37,192 nt of DNA from Bacteroidales bacterium (GTDB lineage Bacteria; Bacteroidota; Bacteroidia; Bacteroidales; P3): assembly GCA_024400665.1 (NCBI GenBank), contig JAKSML010000017.1, positions 1 to 37,192 of the forward strand. The letters are read 5' to 3'. The notes below the pieces were generated by a model. The model did no database searches. It worked only from the letters and a program-made list of their open reading frames with translations, and was not told the origin of the DNA. The position numbers were made by a program, and so were the translations under genes. This document shows, piece after piece, positions 25,001 to 32,528 of this stretch (the stretch's first letter is position 1; every line of letters begins with the position of its first letter).

Positions 25001-25438
25001 TTTCTGCCATTCTAAAGTACCATCTGTCAGAGACCACTTCGGAGACTTTTGCGTGCTGTTCTTCGTAATGCCGAGGCTTAGCCGAGCATGGTATTCCTTG
25101 CCGTCGTTTCCTTCAAACACCACCTCGCTGTAGCAGTCGTCTTTCGCGGAGATTCCCAGACGGGTATATTGTGCCAGACTATTGATAGACATATCGCCCA
25201 CGCTAGTCTTAAAGTTATTCTCTCTGGTATTTACGACACCTTCGATACGTGGGGTGGTCTTATAGAGTGCCAGGCAGATGCTGTCGAGAACGACCGACTT
25301 GCCCACGCCCGTGTCGCCCGATATAAGGAAGATAGGCCACGGCTGCCCCGTGTAGCGGTCGTTCAAATCGGCCTCGAAGTTGATATCGGCCTTCTCAATG
25401 GAGGCAATGTTCCGTATGTGCAGTTCTTTGACTTTCAT
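22013..25438 (-). CDS. sbcC: SbcC-type SMC-like nuclease subunit (Rad50 homologue)
   Basis: 1141 residues. ATPase subunit of the SbcCD nuclease that opens hairpins and trims protein-blocked DNA ends. The N-terminal Walker A is 'SGDTGVGKS' near residue 40. Two long coiled-coil arms flank the zinc-hook 'CPLCGQQ' near residue 557. The C-terminal ABC signature 'LSGGEKFMVSLALS' is near 1042 and Walker B 'ILFIDEGFGTLDE' near 1068-1080. Length is family-typical. It starts 2 bases after the sbcD stop, so the two subunits are coupled. The antiparallel reading frames over the coiled-coil regions are shadows. Confidence 0.95.
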   Translation of the reverse strand: MKVKELHIRNIASIEKADINFEADLNDRYTGQPWPIFLISGDTGVGKSVVLDSICLALYKTTPRIEGVVNTRENNFKTSVGDMSINSLAQYTRLGISAKDDCYSEVVFEGNDGKEYHARLSLGITKNSTQKSPKWSLTDGTLEWQKDAEMSNKIEEVVGLSFKQFNRMAMLAQGQFASFLCGDKKEREEILEQLTNTEHFSKYGEAISSIYSKSKKAKDDAELTYSTKAQYVLPQEEIEALTKKKAEQETLLGQMKQQLKGLEDKIQKVTSIGENAERAEKAATGIEAAEKIVGGEEYRRCKQFVKDWDATEKERNSLAQKEDAVKSQKKAQALIEGQKRRFAELSANYVWQQDKNKEGEEWLKKQKTWLDERAGKAEVYAKSGELLLQLDNLAKQEAKLAENKAAKQAEEGRSQSLAAVQEQKRKLAKDAKQKADAKQEEIDKITQQRNDLHVEQVNTELETLQKKKEGYKSCQDRIKILKEKRENASNLSEELSHDKDKQAELKSLADAASECFEAAKKVYDEALGRYTTMQSSVEDTLTALRKKIRESHTEVCPLCGQQIDHEHLDEALFRNLLTPLDKEKEDAKKKLDKAEKAHNTQRDALTALQGQIKAKEGSLKGQNEEVAKCEKVLKSALAKMDMAYSDEVEQQLQDALLGLENGMAQLKETQKRAESLQQEIQKTLTEKKPLDKALTKVQKEQGDAENAVKQNAERIRDYAEQIQKAEAERTALITQLNAALSSFDADWQKDIATAKNRIERESQEYKKKQDDYSTFSQRLEKAKDSCAQIEDLRRGILSIYGDWDIPYPPQDLGKAISVETWNTLSRDVSSVHGQMGGYEETIARCNEVVGSWCAQNNTQESDLVLLCGKKDSLEPSRKFVVNADKDLAAKKQVRKEALEAIENIRKDLSLQTEDAVPDLDELKTDKQKFDDDFIRLNSEYAAAKQKFDANSANQESLAQAQEDRDKATKRFNRWDAINKHFGGTRFRTLVQTYILRPLLNNANIYLKQITDRYLLTCSEDNDKLSILVIDRYNKNEVRSATVLSGGEKFMVSLALSLALSSLNKPDMNVNILFIDEGFGTLDEKSLDSVMATLEKLQDIAGQNERRVGIISHREELIDRIHTQIRITKHGEGRSRVEIVND

Positions 25439-25440
25439 AG

Positions 25441-26673
25441 CTATCTGGTTTTAGTCTCTAACGATTTCATTTCTTCTTCGATCTCTTTGAACGCTGCTCG
25501 CAGATCGTCCAAGTCCAAATCAGGATACGAGCCGATGGTCTGCTCAATAAACTGCATAGGGTCAGTCATCTGCTGAAGGTCTGCAACATCAAAGACAGGT
25601 CTTTCGGCCTCGGTCATATCGGCGGGCTTGTTCGGCCAGATTATCTTGGGATTGTAGCGGATGTCTTTCCCGCTCGCCTCTATAATATTGTATATCTGTT
25701 GGTTGAAATCCGATGGAATAGACACATCATAGTTGATGCTGAGGCGGAAATAGGCGGTTTCCTGCTCTTCGGCAAAGTTGCGCACAGCCTCGTAGATGTC
25801 GCCCAAATCAGTAAAGCTGCCCTCTTTCGGAAGCTCGTAGAAGTGGCGCTTCTCGTCTATTCGCAGCCGCGACACCTTCACCTCTCCCCCATGGTGGTCT
25901 ATCTCCACAAGGCTCACGGTATGAGGGTATTTCTCATCGCAGCTCACATGCAGGGCACTGCCCGAATAGCGTATCACCCCTGCGGGATAGGTGCTCGCCT
26001 CTTCATGCTCGTCTTCAAGATGCCCTATCGTCTGCGGACGATGGATGTGGCCGAGGGCCATATAGTCGTAGCCCGAACCCAGCTCCTCTGCCGAGACTGT
26101 CTCGATATGGCCTATCTCTGTGCCGTGGCCCGTGGCGTCCATACCTGTTACGGATAGATGCTCCATCACCACAACAGGCTTGTTGTCAACGTTCTTCGCG
26201 GAGACATAGTTTAAGAGGGACTGCAAGATTTCGCCCTTGGGAGCCACCGAGAACGGCAAGGCTATCACATAGCCCGAGGCAAGCTCGACAATATATTCGT
26301 CCTGCCAGCCGTCCCCTTCCTCCAAACAGTGTTTCGAGGGCGGTATGCCCACCACCTTGATGTTGCCCAGCGACCACACCGCGTTGTCGGCATGGATGCG
26401 GCTGGCCGAATCATGGTTGCCCGCAGTGATGACGATGCTCATCTGCGGGAAGGCACGATGAAGTGCCACGAAGAACTCGTTGAAGCGACGTTTCACCTCA
26501 GCGCCAGGCTGCTGAATGTCAAACACATCACCACTCACAAGCAAGGCATCTGGCTTATGTTCTCTGCACCAGGCTTTGAGCTGGTCGAAGAAGTGGCTGT
26601 GCTCATCCTCACGAGAGTAGTTTTGATACATTATCTGACCTAAATGGAGGTCGGCCGTGTGAAGGAATTTCAT
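25441..26673 (-). CDS. sbcD: SbcD exonuclease subunit (Mre11 homologue)
   Basis: 410 residues, Mn-dependent calcineurin-like phosphoesterase and nuclease partner of SbcC. The metal ligands are visible: D8 and H10 in 'HTADLHLGQ', D49 in 'VSGDVFD', N86 and H87 in 'AGNHDS', 'VVVMEHLSVTG' near 178, and 'ALGHIHRPQ' near 217. The C-terminal region (about 300-410) is the capping and SbcC-binding part, with an acidic end. It lies 32 bases after the MutS-like gene and 2 bases before sbcC. The arrangement is a standard sbcDC pair appended to two less expected genes. Confidence 0.95.
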   Translation of the reverse strand: MKFLHTADLHLGQIMYQNYSREDEHSHFFDQLKAWCREHKPDALLVSGDVFDIQQPGAEVKRRFNEFFVALHRAFPQMSIVITAGNHDSASRIHADNAVWSLGNIKVVGIPPSKHCLEEGDGWQDEYIVELASGYVIALPFSVAPKGEILQSLLNYVSAKNVDNKPVVVMEHLSVTGMDATGHGTEIGHIETVSAEELGSGYDYMALGHIHRPQTIGHLEDEHEEASTYPAGVIRYSGSALHVSCDEKYPHTVSLVEIDHHGGEVKVSRLRIDEKRHFYELPKEGSFTDLGDIYEAVRNFAEEQETAYFRLSINYDVSIPSDFNQQIYNIIEASGKDIRYNPKIIWPNKPADMTEAERPVFDVADLQQMTDPMQFIEQTIGSYPDLDLDDLRAAFKEIEEEMKSLETKTR

Positions 26674-26705
26674 AAAAGGATATTATAATTGTGTGAATAT
26701 ATAAA

Positions 26706-28097
26706 CTACATGTTATCAGCGAGATGCTTGCGTGCCAAGTCTATTAAGGCGGGATGGCATTCGAGCATTTCAGCTATGCGCAGCGCCTCCTGGGGCACCT
26801 CGTCGCTATCGTCAGGGACAAGGGAATAGTCTATGAACTTGTTGATATTCTGTGTTGTAAGAGGCACGTCGGACATGGTTTCGACAAAGCCTCTTACCCG
26901 CAGACGTCGGCAGGCGATGCCTAACTGGCTGTAGTGGGTTGTTATCATTGTGATGGAATCTCTTGATTCCATGATATTTGCAATTGCCTGAACCAGTGCC
27001 TTGCCCTCTATGGGGTTGGTGGTGCGGGCTGGCTCGTCGATGAGGACGAGGAGGTGCTCGCTCTCGCTACGGCGGAGGACATCGCTGATGCGGGTGATCT
27101 CGGAAGCAAAGCTGCTGAGGCCGTTCATCTCGTTCTGCTCGTCGCCGATGCAGAACACCACATCATCCACAGGGCTAAGGAGTGCCTGCCCTGCGGGGAC
27201 AGGAAAGCCGAACTGATACATCAGCTGCGCCACGCCTACGCTCTTGAGCAGCACAGTCTTACCCGCCATATTGGCACCCGTGATGAAGGTCACGCCCTCG
27301 GTCAGCTCTATATCGACAGGCTGGTAGCGCAGCCCCTCTTTCAGATTGTGCTGAAGCAGACGCGGATTGAAAAGGCCTTCAAGCCTCATCGCCTCGCCCT
27401 CCTCCTCAGGAATGATCAGGTTCCAATCCTTGGCAAGCTGTGCGCGTGCCATAGTAAAATCAATATATGCCATTGTTTCCATGGCAGTTACAAGATTGTC
27501 CCCATAGGGCTGGAGCTTGTCGCAAAGATGTGTGATTACCTGTTGCTGTATCTCGTTCTGCTCGGCTATCAGTTCGGCCTGTTTGGCTTCATCGGCCTGC
27601 TTCAGCTGACGGCGAAGCGGTGCAAGACGGATATCGTAACTATCATATATATAGAAGTTTGGAATACCAGCATGGTCTGGGTCGAGCAGGTCAAAGACCT
27701 CCGTGAGGTCGGGGAGGCAGAAGAAGCCGTCAAGCGAAAGCTGACCAAGAGCCTTGCGGGCATTGTTGCTGTGATAGGCAAGGTTCTTGATTTCAAAGAG
27801 TTCCACCTCGTTGAGCAGGTAATGCGACCTCAGGCTCTGCAAAGTGGTATGCAGGTCATGGAGCTGCATCAGCTGATGGGACAATGTGCTGACAGCCATA
27901 GCGTAATCGGCATTATCCATGGCCGCACGCATCAAGGTGACAGCCTGCCGCTCATACCGCAGCGCTTCGAGGTCGGTGAGGAAAGGCTGGTCGAGCATGC
28001 GCTGCCGTCCCAAAGAGGACATAAGACTCATGTTATCAGTCACAAAGAGAAGTCCTGGGACCTCTTTTACCTTATTTCGCATCAATATATTAGTCAT
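26706..28097 (-). CDS. Stand-alone MutS-like ATPase
   Basis: 463 residues, only the MutS core and ATPase region; no mismatch-recognition (domain I) or C-terminal Smr/nuclease part. The helical N-terminal half resembles the MutS lever. The ATPase has Walker A 'TGANMAGKT' with K280, 'FSSFASEI'-type sequence near 325, Walker B 'LVLIDEPARTTNP' near 350 and a following 'TMITTHYSQL'. The usual MutS Walker B reads DE.GRGTS; here Pro-Ala-Arg-Thr-Thr-Asn-Pro replaces it. MutS-related ATPases of this reduced kind occur in lysine-fermentation (kam) loci, but no aminomutase gene is present here. Function unknown; a DNA role is suggested only by the sbcDC neighbours. It starts 15 bases after the flavodoxin/ferredoxin gene. 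Confidence 0.8.
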   Translation of the reverse strand: MTNILMRNKVKEVPGLLFVTDNMSLMSSLGRQRMLDQPFLTDLEALRYERQAVTLMRAAMDNADYAMAVSTLSHQLMQLHDLHTTLQSLRSHYLLNEVELFEIKNLAYHSNNARKALGQLSLDGFFCLPDLTEVFDLLDPDHAGIPNFYIYDSYDIRLAPLRRQLKQADEAKQAELIAEQNEIQQQVITHLCDKLQPYGDNLVTAMETMAYIDFTMARAQLAKDWNLIIPEEEGEAMRLEGLFNPRLLQHNLKEGLRYQPVDIELTEGVTFITGANMAGKTVLLKSVGVAQLMYQFGFPVPAGQALLSPVDDVVFCIGDEQNEMNGLSSFASEITRISDVLRRSESEHLLVLIDEPARTTNPIEGKALVQAIANIMESRDSITMITTHYSQLGIACRRLRVRGFVETMSDVPLTTQNINKFIDYSLVPDDSDEVPQEALRIAEMLECHPALIDLARKHLADNM

Positions 28098-28112
28098 AGC
28101 AAATCGATTACA

Positions 28113-28922
28113 TTATTCCCAGAATGTGTTGTGTGCAGGGGCGGAGAAGTTCTGCTCCAGCATTCGGACGTGCGAGAGGAAGTCGGCATCGGCGAAAGCA
28201 ACCGCTTGGGCAGGACAGCGGCGCACACAGGCCTGGCATTTGATGCAGACCCCCTCGGCATGAGGCCTGCCCTCGTGCATCGTGATGCAGCCCGTGGGAC
28301 AGCTTTCAGCACAGCACCCACAGCCCTCGCAGCGGTCGGCAGCGAACTGCGGGAGCGCCTTGAGGAATTTGGCAGGCGTGCCGTCCTCCTTTTTTGGCAC
28401 ATAATAGGGTGCCTGGAGCCCTTCGCCCGGCACAGCGGGGGCATCGTGCGGCAGCAGCGAGATACGGTCGCAGAAGGCCTTTATTTCGGCTCTGTCGGCC
28501 TCGTTGGGACGGTCCTGCTGCAGTGTCGGCGAGAAGACGTGCCTTGCCACCACAGCGGCAGCAGCCACAGGCGCCATGCCGCCCTCGCGCAGGATCTGGC
28601 ACATCTCGGAAACGGCATGGTCGTAACTGCGGCCTCCGAAGAGGGCCACAGGCACGGCCATATTGCCCTGCCCCATGATATGACTGCGCACAAAGTCGAG
28701 CATCTTATTGGGCAGACGGCCAGCATAGACAGGCGAGCCCCACACCACCAGCTCGTCGGCTGCGATGGGCTGCCATGCCTCGCGCTCGTGCGGGAGGGTG
28801 TAAGATGCCAGCTCGCAGGGCACCCCAAGACGTTCGGAGAGCCGCTCAGCCATCAGAGCCACCACCTCGCGGGTGCTGCCCGCGGGACTAAAATAGATGC
28901 CTTTAATACGATGTATTGTCAT
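28113..28922 (-). CDS. Flavodoxin-like/2x[4Fe-4S] ferredoxin fusion (EFR1-type)
   Basis: 269 residues from the ATG at 28922. The N-terminal flavodoxin-like fold has the FMN-phosphate loop region 'YFSPAGSTREV' near residues 10-20 and 'VVWGSPVYAGRLP' near 59-71. The C-terminal part has two [4Fe-4S] motifs, 'CEGCGCCAESCP' and 'CIKCQACVRRCP' (about residues 200-245). This is an EFR1-type electron carrier whose partners are generally unknown. The frame is open 71 codons upstream, but that stretch spans the promoter (TATCTTTG at 28999-29006). It appears to head an operon with the MutS-like gene and sbcDC. GC content is higher than in sbcC. Confidence 0.85.
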   Translation of the reverse strand: MTIHRIKGIYFSPAGSTREVVALMAERLSERLGVPCELASYTLPHEREAWQPIAADELVVWGSPVYAGRLPNKMLDFVRSHIMGQGNMAVPVALFGGRSYDHAVSEMCQILREGGMAPVAAAAVVARHVFSPTLQQDRPNEADRAEIKAFCDRISLLPHDAPAVPGEGLQAPYYVPKKEDGTPAKFLKALPQFAADRCEGCGCCAESCPTGCITMHEGRPHAEGVCIKCQACVRRCPAQAVAFADADFLSHVRMLEQNFSAPAHNTFWE

Positions 28923-28998
28923 AGCGCATTTACGTTTTGTGTTGAATATAAAGAGACAAGGGCAATCATAACCAGAAAATAGCCTCAAAATGAGAATG

Positions 28999-29006
28999 CA
29001 AAGATA
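28999..29006 (-). promoter_or_regulatory. Probable -7 box for the ferredoxin-mutS-sbcDC operon
   Basis: TATCTTTG followed by C on the minus strand, 76 bases before the ATG at 28922. No clear -33 at 19-21 bp. Confidence 0.6.
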
Positions 29007-29214
29007 CGATTTTTTTCTCAAATAATAATATTTTTTTCGTCCTATGCCCGACAATTTTACATCATACCTACGCCCCAACCTCTCACCCGCTTCATGTCCC
29101 AACAATGCCATAGCATCCAACGGGGCCTCTTCCAACCTTCAAAAATGTAGAATTAAACACTTTTTTATCAACAGATTCCCCTTAAAAGAAAGATTACAAC
29201 ACATTTTTAGAGTA

Positions 29215-29274
29215 CAAAAATCTCTGTTTGGTGCAAAATCTTCGTTTCAAAAATCTCCGTTTGGTGCAAATTCT
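29215..29274. repeat. Two 27-bp direct repeats at 33-bp spacing
   Basis: Copies at 29215-29241 and 29248-29274 share CAAAAATCTCyGTTTGGTG and then CAAAwTCT, differing at two positions. They lie directly after the stop of the transglutaminase gene and about 210 bases upstream of the ferredoxin promoter. The repeats could be tandem protein-binding sites or a duplicated remnant. The rest of 29007-29277 shows no gene. Confidence 0.8.
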
Positions 29275-29277
29275 CAA

Positions 29278-30699
29278 TTAAAAAATAACCACTTTCTGAC
29301 AGTGGCCATGGCCACCGCTTACCAAATAAACACCCGCCACAGGCACAGTCACGTCTTGCGAGGTCTGTCTCGATACTGACAATGGCTGTCCCTGAACATT
29401 ACATATAATAATCCTACTACCTTGAGGATTGACAACGAAGATTGTATTCCCCTCCGCCCTGACACCAAATGACACGTCAAGTACCGACTCAATATTCACA
29501 TCTTCTACCTCACTAAAATAGGCCGTGAAGTTCTCGTCACTCGCACCTACATTTACGATGAGCGGATTTTCAGTAGAACCATTACTCCAATGTCTGAATG
29601 TATATCCAGTGCTGGGTACTGCCTCAAGACGAGCCTCCTCCCCTTGGACATAATAGCCTGAACCCGTAACCGAGCCTGATGAATCGTTATCCGCCACCCC
29701 TACAATATGGTATAACGCATCGCATAAAATCTCACGATATGTATCAATATAATGGCAGGTGCCATTATACCAATACCACCACAGATAGGTTTGCAGCAAA
29801 GGCTCGGCCTGATTTTGAGCCCCGTCCAAATTATAGACATGGTTTATGTCCTTGCCAGCAATACAATAGTTATAAGAATACCGTCCGAAATAATCGCCAC
29901 TCGGGTCTGAGTTTTTGTAAGTAGGGTCGGCAGGGAACCAGCCATAACCTTGAAGGAAAAACTCTGCCCACACGTGCATGTCATTGTCATTGTATGGAGA
30001 AAAACCGACGACATGCCGAGCTGGGACACCCTTGTTTCTCAACATCGAGATATAGACGGATGCAAAATTCCCACAGTCACCACCTCCCCATGCAAGGATG
30101 TCCTCAATAGAATGAAGTCCCGTGCTGGGATTCTGATAGGTAAGATGTCCAGCAACATACTCGTAGCACTGCCTTGCAAAGTCGATAATGTCGGAAGACT
30201 GATCCCAAATCATATCCGCCAACGAATCAATGACAGCATTATCGGGACAGACATAGACCCCCTCGGTCCCTGTGTGCCAAAGCCATTCTTCGGATGTCGA
30301 ATCGTAAGGATAGAGCATTGTGATGCTATCCAAATTCATGACAAAATGCGTAGGGATAAAGTCAAACGTGTCACTGAAGGTGATTACATCAGGGGCATAA
30401 TAGAAATTAGTGGTCTTTTGCCATAAATAATGATGCTTCTCATCGGTGGTCTTTTTCTCGCCATTCGTCCCAAAATGATGGTTTGCGATGGTCTGGTATT
30501 CGTTAGTTTCACAATAGGGCAAAATTTGAATAAGCTTATTAAGCCCAGGACAGTCCGTCCTATCTGTATGGATGGTATTATAGACCCTCACAGGAGTCTG
30601 AGCAGACAATGCTGCCGTGGAACAGACAATTACCAACACAGCCAATAATCTGCTGGCCTGATGGAAGACACTCATTGAAAAAGATTTCATAATTGACAT
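29278..30699 (-). CDS. Secreted transglutaminase-like protein with T9SS sorting domain
   Basis: 473 residues. Signal peptide (to about residue 33, ALSAQ). The transglutaminase-like cysteine protease core has the triad C209 ('GGGDCGN'), H242 ('DMHVWAEF') and D258 ('FPADPT'). Near residues 350-395 is a beta-repeat of the InlB/Flg_new kind ('GYYVQGEEARLEAVPSTGYT', then 'FRHWSNGST'). The last 70 residues look like a type A T9SS C-terminal signal: 'IIICNVQGQPL', 'VPVAGVYLVSG' and a basic-hydrophobic end 'KVVIF'. It is probably exported across the outer membrane and acts on surface or extracellular protein. An in-frame Met at 30690 is an equally good start. A TAACTTTG box and a 110-base leader precede it. 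Confidence 0.85.
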   Translation of the reverse strand: MSIMKSFSMSVFHQASRLLAVLVIVCSTAALSAQTPVRVYNTIHTDRTDCPGLNKLIQILPYCETNEYQTIANHHFGTNGEKKTTDEKHHYLWQKTTNFYYAPDVITFSDTFDFIPTHFVMNLDSITMLYPYDSTSEEWLWHTGTEGVYVCPDNAVIDSLADMIWDQSSDIIDFARQCYEYVAGHLTYQNPSTGLHSIEDILAWGGGDCGNFASVYISMLRNKGVPARHVVGFSPYNDNDMHVWAEFFLQGYGWFPADPTYKNSDPSGDYFGRYSYNYCIAGKDINHVYNLDGAQNQAEPLLQTYLWWYWYNGTCHYIDTYREILCDALYHIVGVADNDSSGSVTGSGYYVQGEEARLEAVPSTGYTFRHWSNGSTENPLIVNVGASDENFTAYFSEVEDVNIESVLDVSFGVRAEGNTIFVVNPQGSRIIICNVQGQPLSVSRQTSQDVTVPVAGVYLVSGGHGHCQKVVIF

Positions 30700-30730
30700 A
30701 TTGCTCGATGAGACTGAACGACACTCAAAA

Positions 30731-30787
30731 GGTGGGTCTATAAATTCATTTTTAGCCTCCCGAATGGGCAGAACCCGTTAACCCACC
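30731..30787 (-). promoter_or_regulatory. Leader hairpin before the transglutaminase gene
   Basis: GGTGGGT (30731-30737) can pair with ACCCACC (30781-30787), a 7-bp helix closing a 43-base loop inside the untranslated leader. No U-run follows. It might influence translation; the evidence is only the pairing. Confidence 0.35.
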
Positions 30788-30812
30788 ATTCAGCTACATT
30801 ATTTTCGTGCTG

Positions 30813-30820
30813 CAAAGTTA
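30813..30820 (-). promoter_or_regulatory. Probable -7 box for the transglutaminase gene
   Basis: TAACTTTG followed by CA on the minus strand, 114 bases before the ATG at 30699. No clear -33 TTTG. Confidence 0.6.
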
Positions 30821-31193
30821 CACTTTTTTCTCATTTATAACATATTTTTTATCTATTAAAATTCCATTTTAACTTATTAAAACAATAATATAACGTTATC
30901 TTTAGCATATTATTGCCTATTATCATACAAAAAAAACGCAATAGATAATCCGCTATGGCCGTGCAAGTTATAATTCAATAAACTGATGTTTAATTGGTTA
31001 AGAATATCAGTATCTCATTCTCTACCCCTTCATTGCCACAACATCTTCTGTTTCCCTTAAAGTTCTATCAACTTCCTTAACGGGTTTATTCTTCGACCAA
31101 TTTCCTTATGGACTATACGGAGCGAATAAAATGTAAATCCACCACAACAGGGGTGCCGTTTTGTCTAAAAAGTGGCTAGAGGGCATTGGCGGG
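30821..31193. other. AT-rich intergenic region
   Basis: Separates two minus-strand genes. I see no gene. A 9-bp inverted repeat, CAATAATAT/ATATTATTG, spans 30883-30915 in a very AT-rich tract and could be an operator, but this is weak. No clear terminator for the permease gene. Confidence 0.45.
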
Positions 31194-32126
31194 CTAAACG
31201 AGGAAGAACATGGCTACGCCTGTAAGGGTTATGATGGTGCCTATCAGTTCTCGCACGGAGACTTTCTGCTTATGGATGATTGAGTAGGGCAGGATGATGA
31301 GCACGGGGGTGAGCGCCATCAGAGTGGAGGCTATGCCCGCATGGGTGTATTGCACGGCCATGAGCGACAGCGACACACCTACAAAGGGGCCGAAGAAGGT
31401 GGTGAGGGTGGCGTAGGTCATGCCCTGCTTGTTGTGCATGCCCTTCCACACCAGTCCCATCTCCTTGCGGCAGAGCAGGATGAGGGTGAAGCCTACCAAC
31501 CCTGCCAGCGCACGAATATAGGTTCCCGCAAAGGGCATGAGCATCACCACGTTTTCTGGAGCATTATCCGGAATGGACAACGCATAATGGCTAAGCCCTA
31601 TCTTGCTCAGCACCAGGCCTACGCCCTGCCCCATTCCGGCGCCTATGCCGAAGAGTATCCCTTTCAGAGGCAGCTTGACCTTGACGCTATTATCCTGCTT
31701 CACCATGATAGAGAACGCGATACCGCTCAAGGTGACAAACATGGCGAGCCAGGAGGTCCAGCGCATCTCCTCGCCCAGGAAAAGCCAGCCCGTGATGCCT
31801 GCAATAGGGGGCGCGAGCGTCATGAAAAGCTGTCCGTACTTGGAGCCGAATACAATATAAGAATTAAAGAGGCAGTAGTCGCCGAACACATAGCCCACCA
31901 ACCCTGATAGAGCCAGCCACATCCATGCAGAGGCGCTGGCGAAGGAGGGATAGGGCGTGCCCGTGGCCACCCACAGCAGCAGCGTGAGCATGGCCAGCGA
32001 GAGAATCATGCGTATGAGATTGAGCGGCAGCGAACCCAGGCGATGGCTCGCCTCATCGGCAAAGAGCGCCGTAGCAGTCCACGAGATTGCCACTATCAAA
32101 GCTATAGTTTCTCCAACGAAAGGCAT
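31194..32126 (-). CDS. DMT superfamily (EamA) permease
   Basis: 310 residues from the ATG at 32126, with about ten hydrophobic helices in two homologous halves (two EamA domains), the drug/metabolite transporter layout. 'WTATALFADEASHRLG' in helix 1 and its loop, and the 'LGEEMRWTSW' end of the first half, are typical. The second half contains 'HAGIASTLMALTPVLIILPYS' near its end and closes with 'GVAMFFLV'. The substrate cannot be told from sequence. Two further in-frame Met codons lie 13 residues upstream (32165/32162). I prefer 32126 because hydrophobic sequence begins at once and an AGGA sits about 7 bases before it. No operon partner. Confidence 0.82.
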   Translation of the reverse strand: MPFVGETIALIVAISWTATALFADEASHRLGSLPLNLIRMILSLAMLTLLLWVATGTPYPSFASASAWMWLALSGLVGYVFGDYCLFNSYIVFGSKYGQLFMTLAPPIAGITGWLFLGEEMRWTSWLAMFVTLSGIAFSIMVKQDNSVKVKLPLKGILFGIGAGMGQGVGLVLSKIGLSHYALSIPDNAPENVVMLMPFAGTYIRALAGLVGFTLILLCRKEMGLVWKGMHNKQGMTYATLTTFFGPFVGVSLSLMAVQYTHAGIASTLMALTPVLIILPYSIIHKQKVSVRELIGTIITLTGVAMFFLV

Positions 32127-32245
32127 ATATCCTATATTTGACGGGTGCCGCCTATCAGCCATCACCCTACTTCATTATCTATATTATCGCACCCGAAATC
32201 CATAATCCGAACCCAAGCATTAGTCCAATTAGTCTTATTAGCCCA

Positions 32246-32275
32246 ATAAAAAAACAGTCACTTTTCGTGACTGTT
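32246..32275 (-). terminator. Intrinsic terminator of the tRNA-Ser transcript
   Basis: AACAGTCAC (32253-32261) pairs with GTGACTGTT (32267-32275). On the minus strand the stem is followed by a run of seven T and then ATT. It lies 24 bases after the tRNA 3' end and before the permease gene, which therefore needs its own promoter or read-through. Confidence 0.9.
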
Positions 32276-32298
32276 CTTGAAACTTGCTGTTTCTTTTG

Positions 32299-32386
32299 CG
32301 GAAAGAAAGGGATTCGAACCCTTGAAGCGCTTTTAACGCTTACTCGCTTTCCAGGCGGGCCTCTTCAACCACTCGAGCATCTTTCC
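32299..32386 (-). tRNA. tRNA-Ser (anticodon GGA)
   Basis: 88 bases. Acceptor stem GGAAAGA/TCTTTCC with discriminator G. D-arm, anticodon loop with GGA (32350-32352), a long variable arm typical of class II serine tRNA and a TTCGAAT T-loop are all visible. The 3' CCA is not encoded, as is common in Bacteroidota. A TTTTG-N19-TAATTTTG promoter lies upstream and a terminator downstream, so it is a single-gene unit. Confidence 0.95.
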
Positions 32387-32439
32387 GTAGGTTGATTTTT
32401 CAATGCTTTAGAGCCTCTTTTTTGTCTCAAAAGCGATTG

Positions 32440-32471
32440 CAAAATTACAACTTTTTTTAGAAATAGCAAAA
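32440..32471 (-). promoter_or_regulatory. Promoter of tRNA-Ser
   Basis: On the minus strand TTTTG, a 19-base spacer and TAATTTTG (32440-32447), close to the -33/-7 consensus. The -7 box is 54 bases upstream of the mature tRNA 5' end. It is back-to-back with the box at 32479-32486. Confidence 0.65.
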
Positions 32472-32478
32472 AAAAATG

Positions 32479-32486
32479 TATATTTG
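32479..32486 (+). promoter_or_regulatory. Probable -7 box for the M49-like gene
   Basis: TATATTTG followed by C, 43 bases before the ATG at 32529. Matches TAnnTTTG. Confidence 0.6.
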
Positions 32487-32528
32487 CATAGAAAATTTTT
32501 TTTCGAAGTATAACTAAAACTACTAATA

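Noticed and set aside
27054-28982. 642-codon plus-strand frame opposite the MutS-like and ferredoxin genes
   Set aside because: It crosses two well-supported minus-strand genes, and its translation shows no family features.
28923-29135. 71-codon N-terminal extension of the flavodoxin/ferredoxin gene
   Set aside because: It spans the TATCTTTG promoter box and an AT-rich tract; the flavodoxin fold starts at the ATG at 28922.
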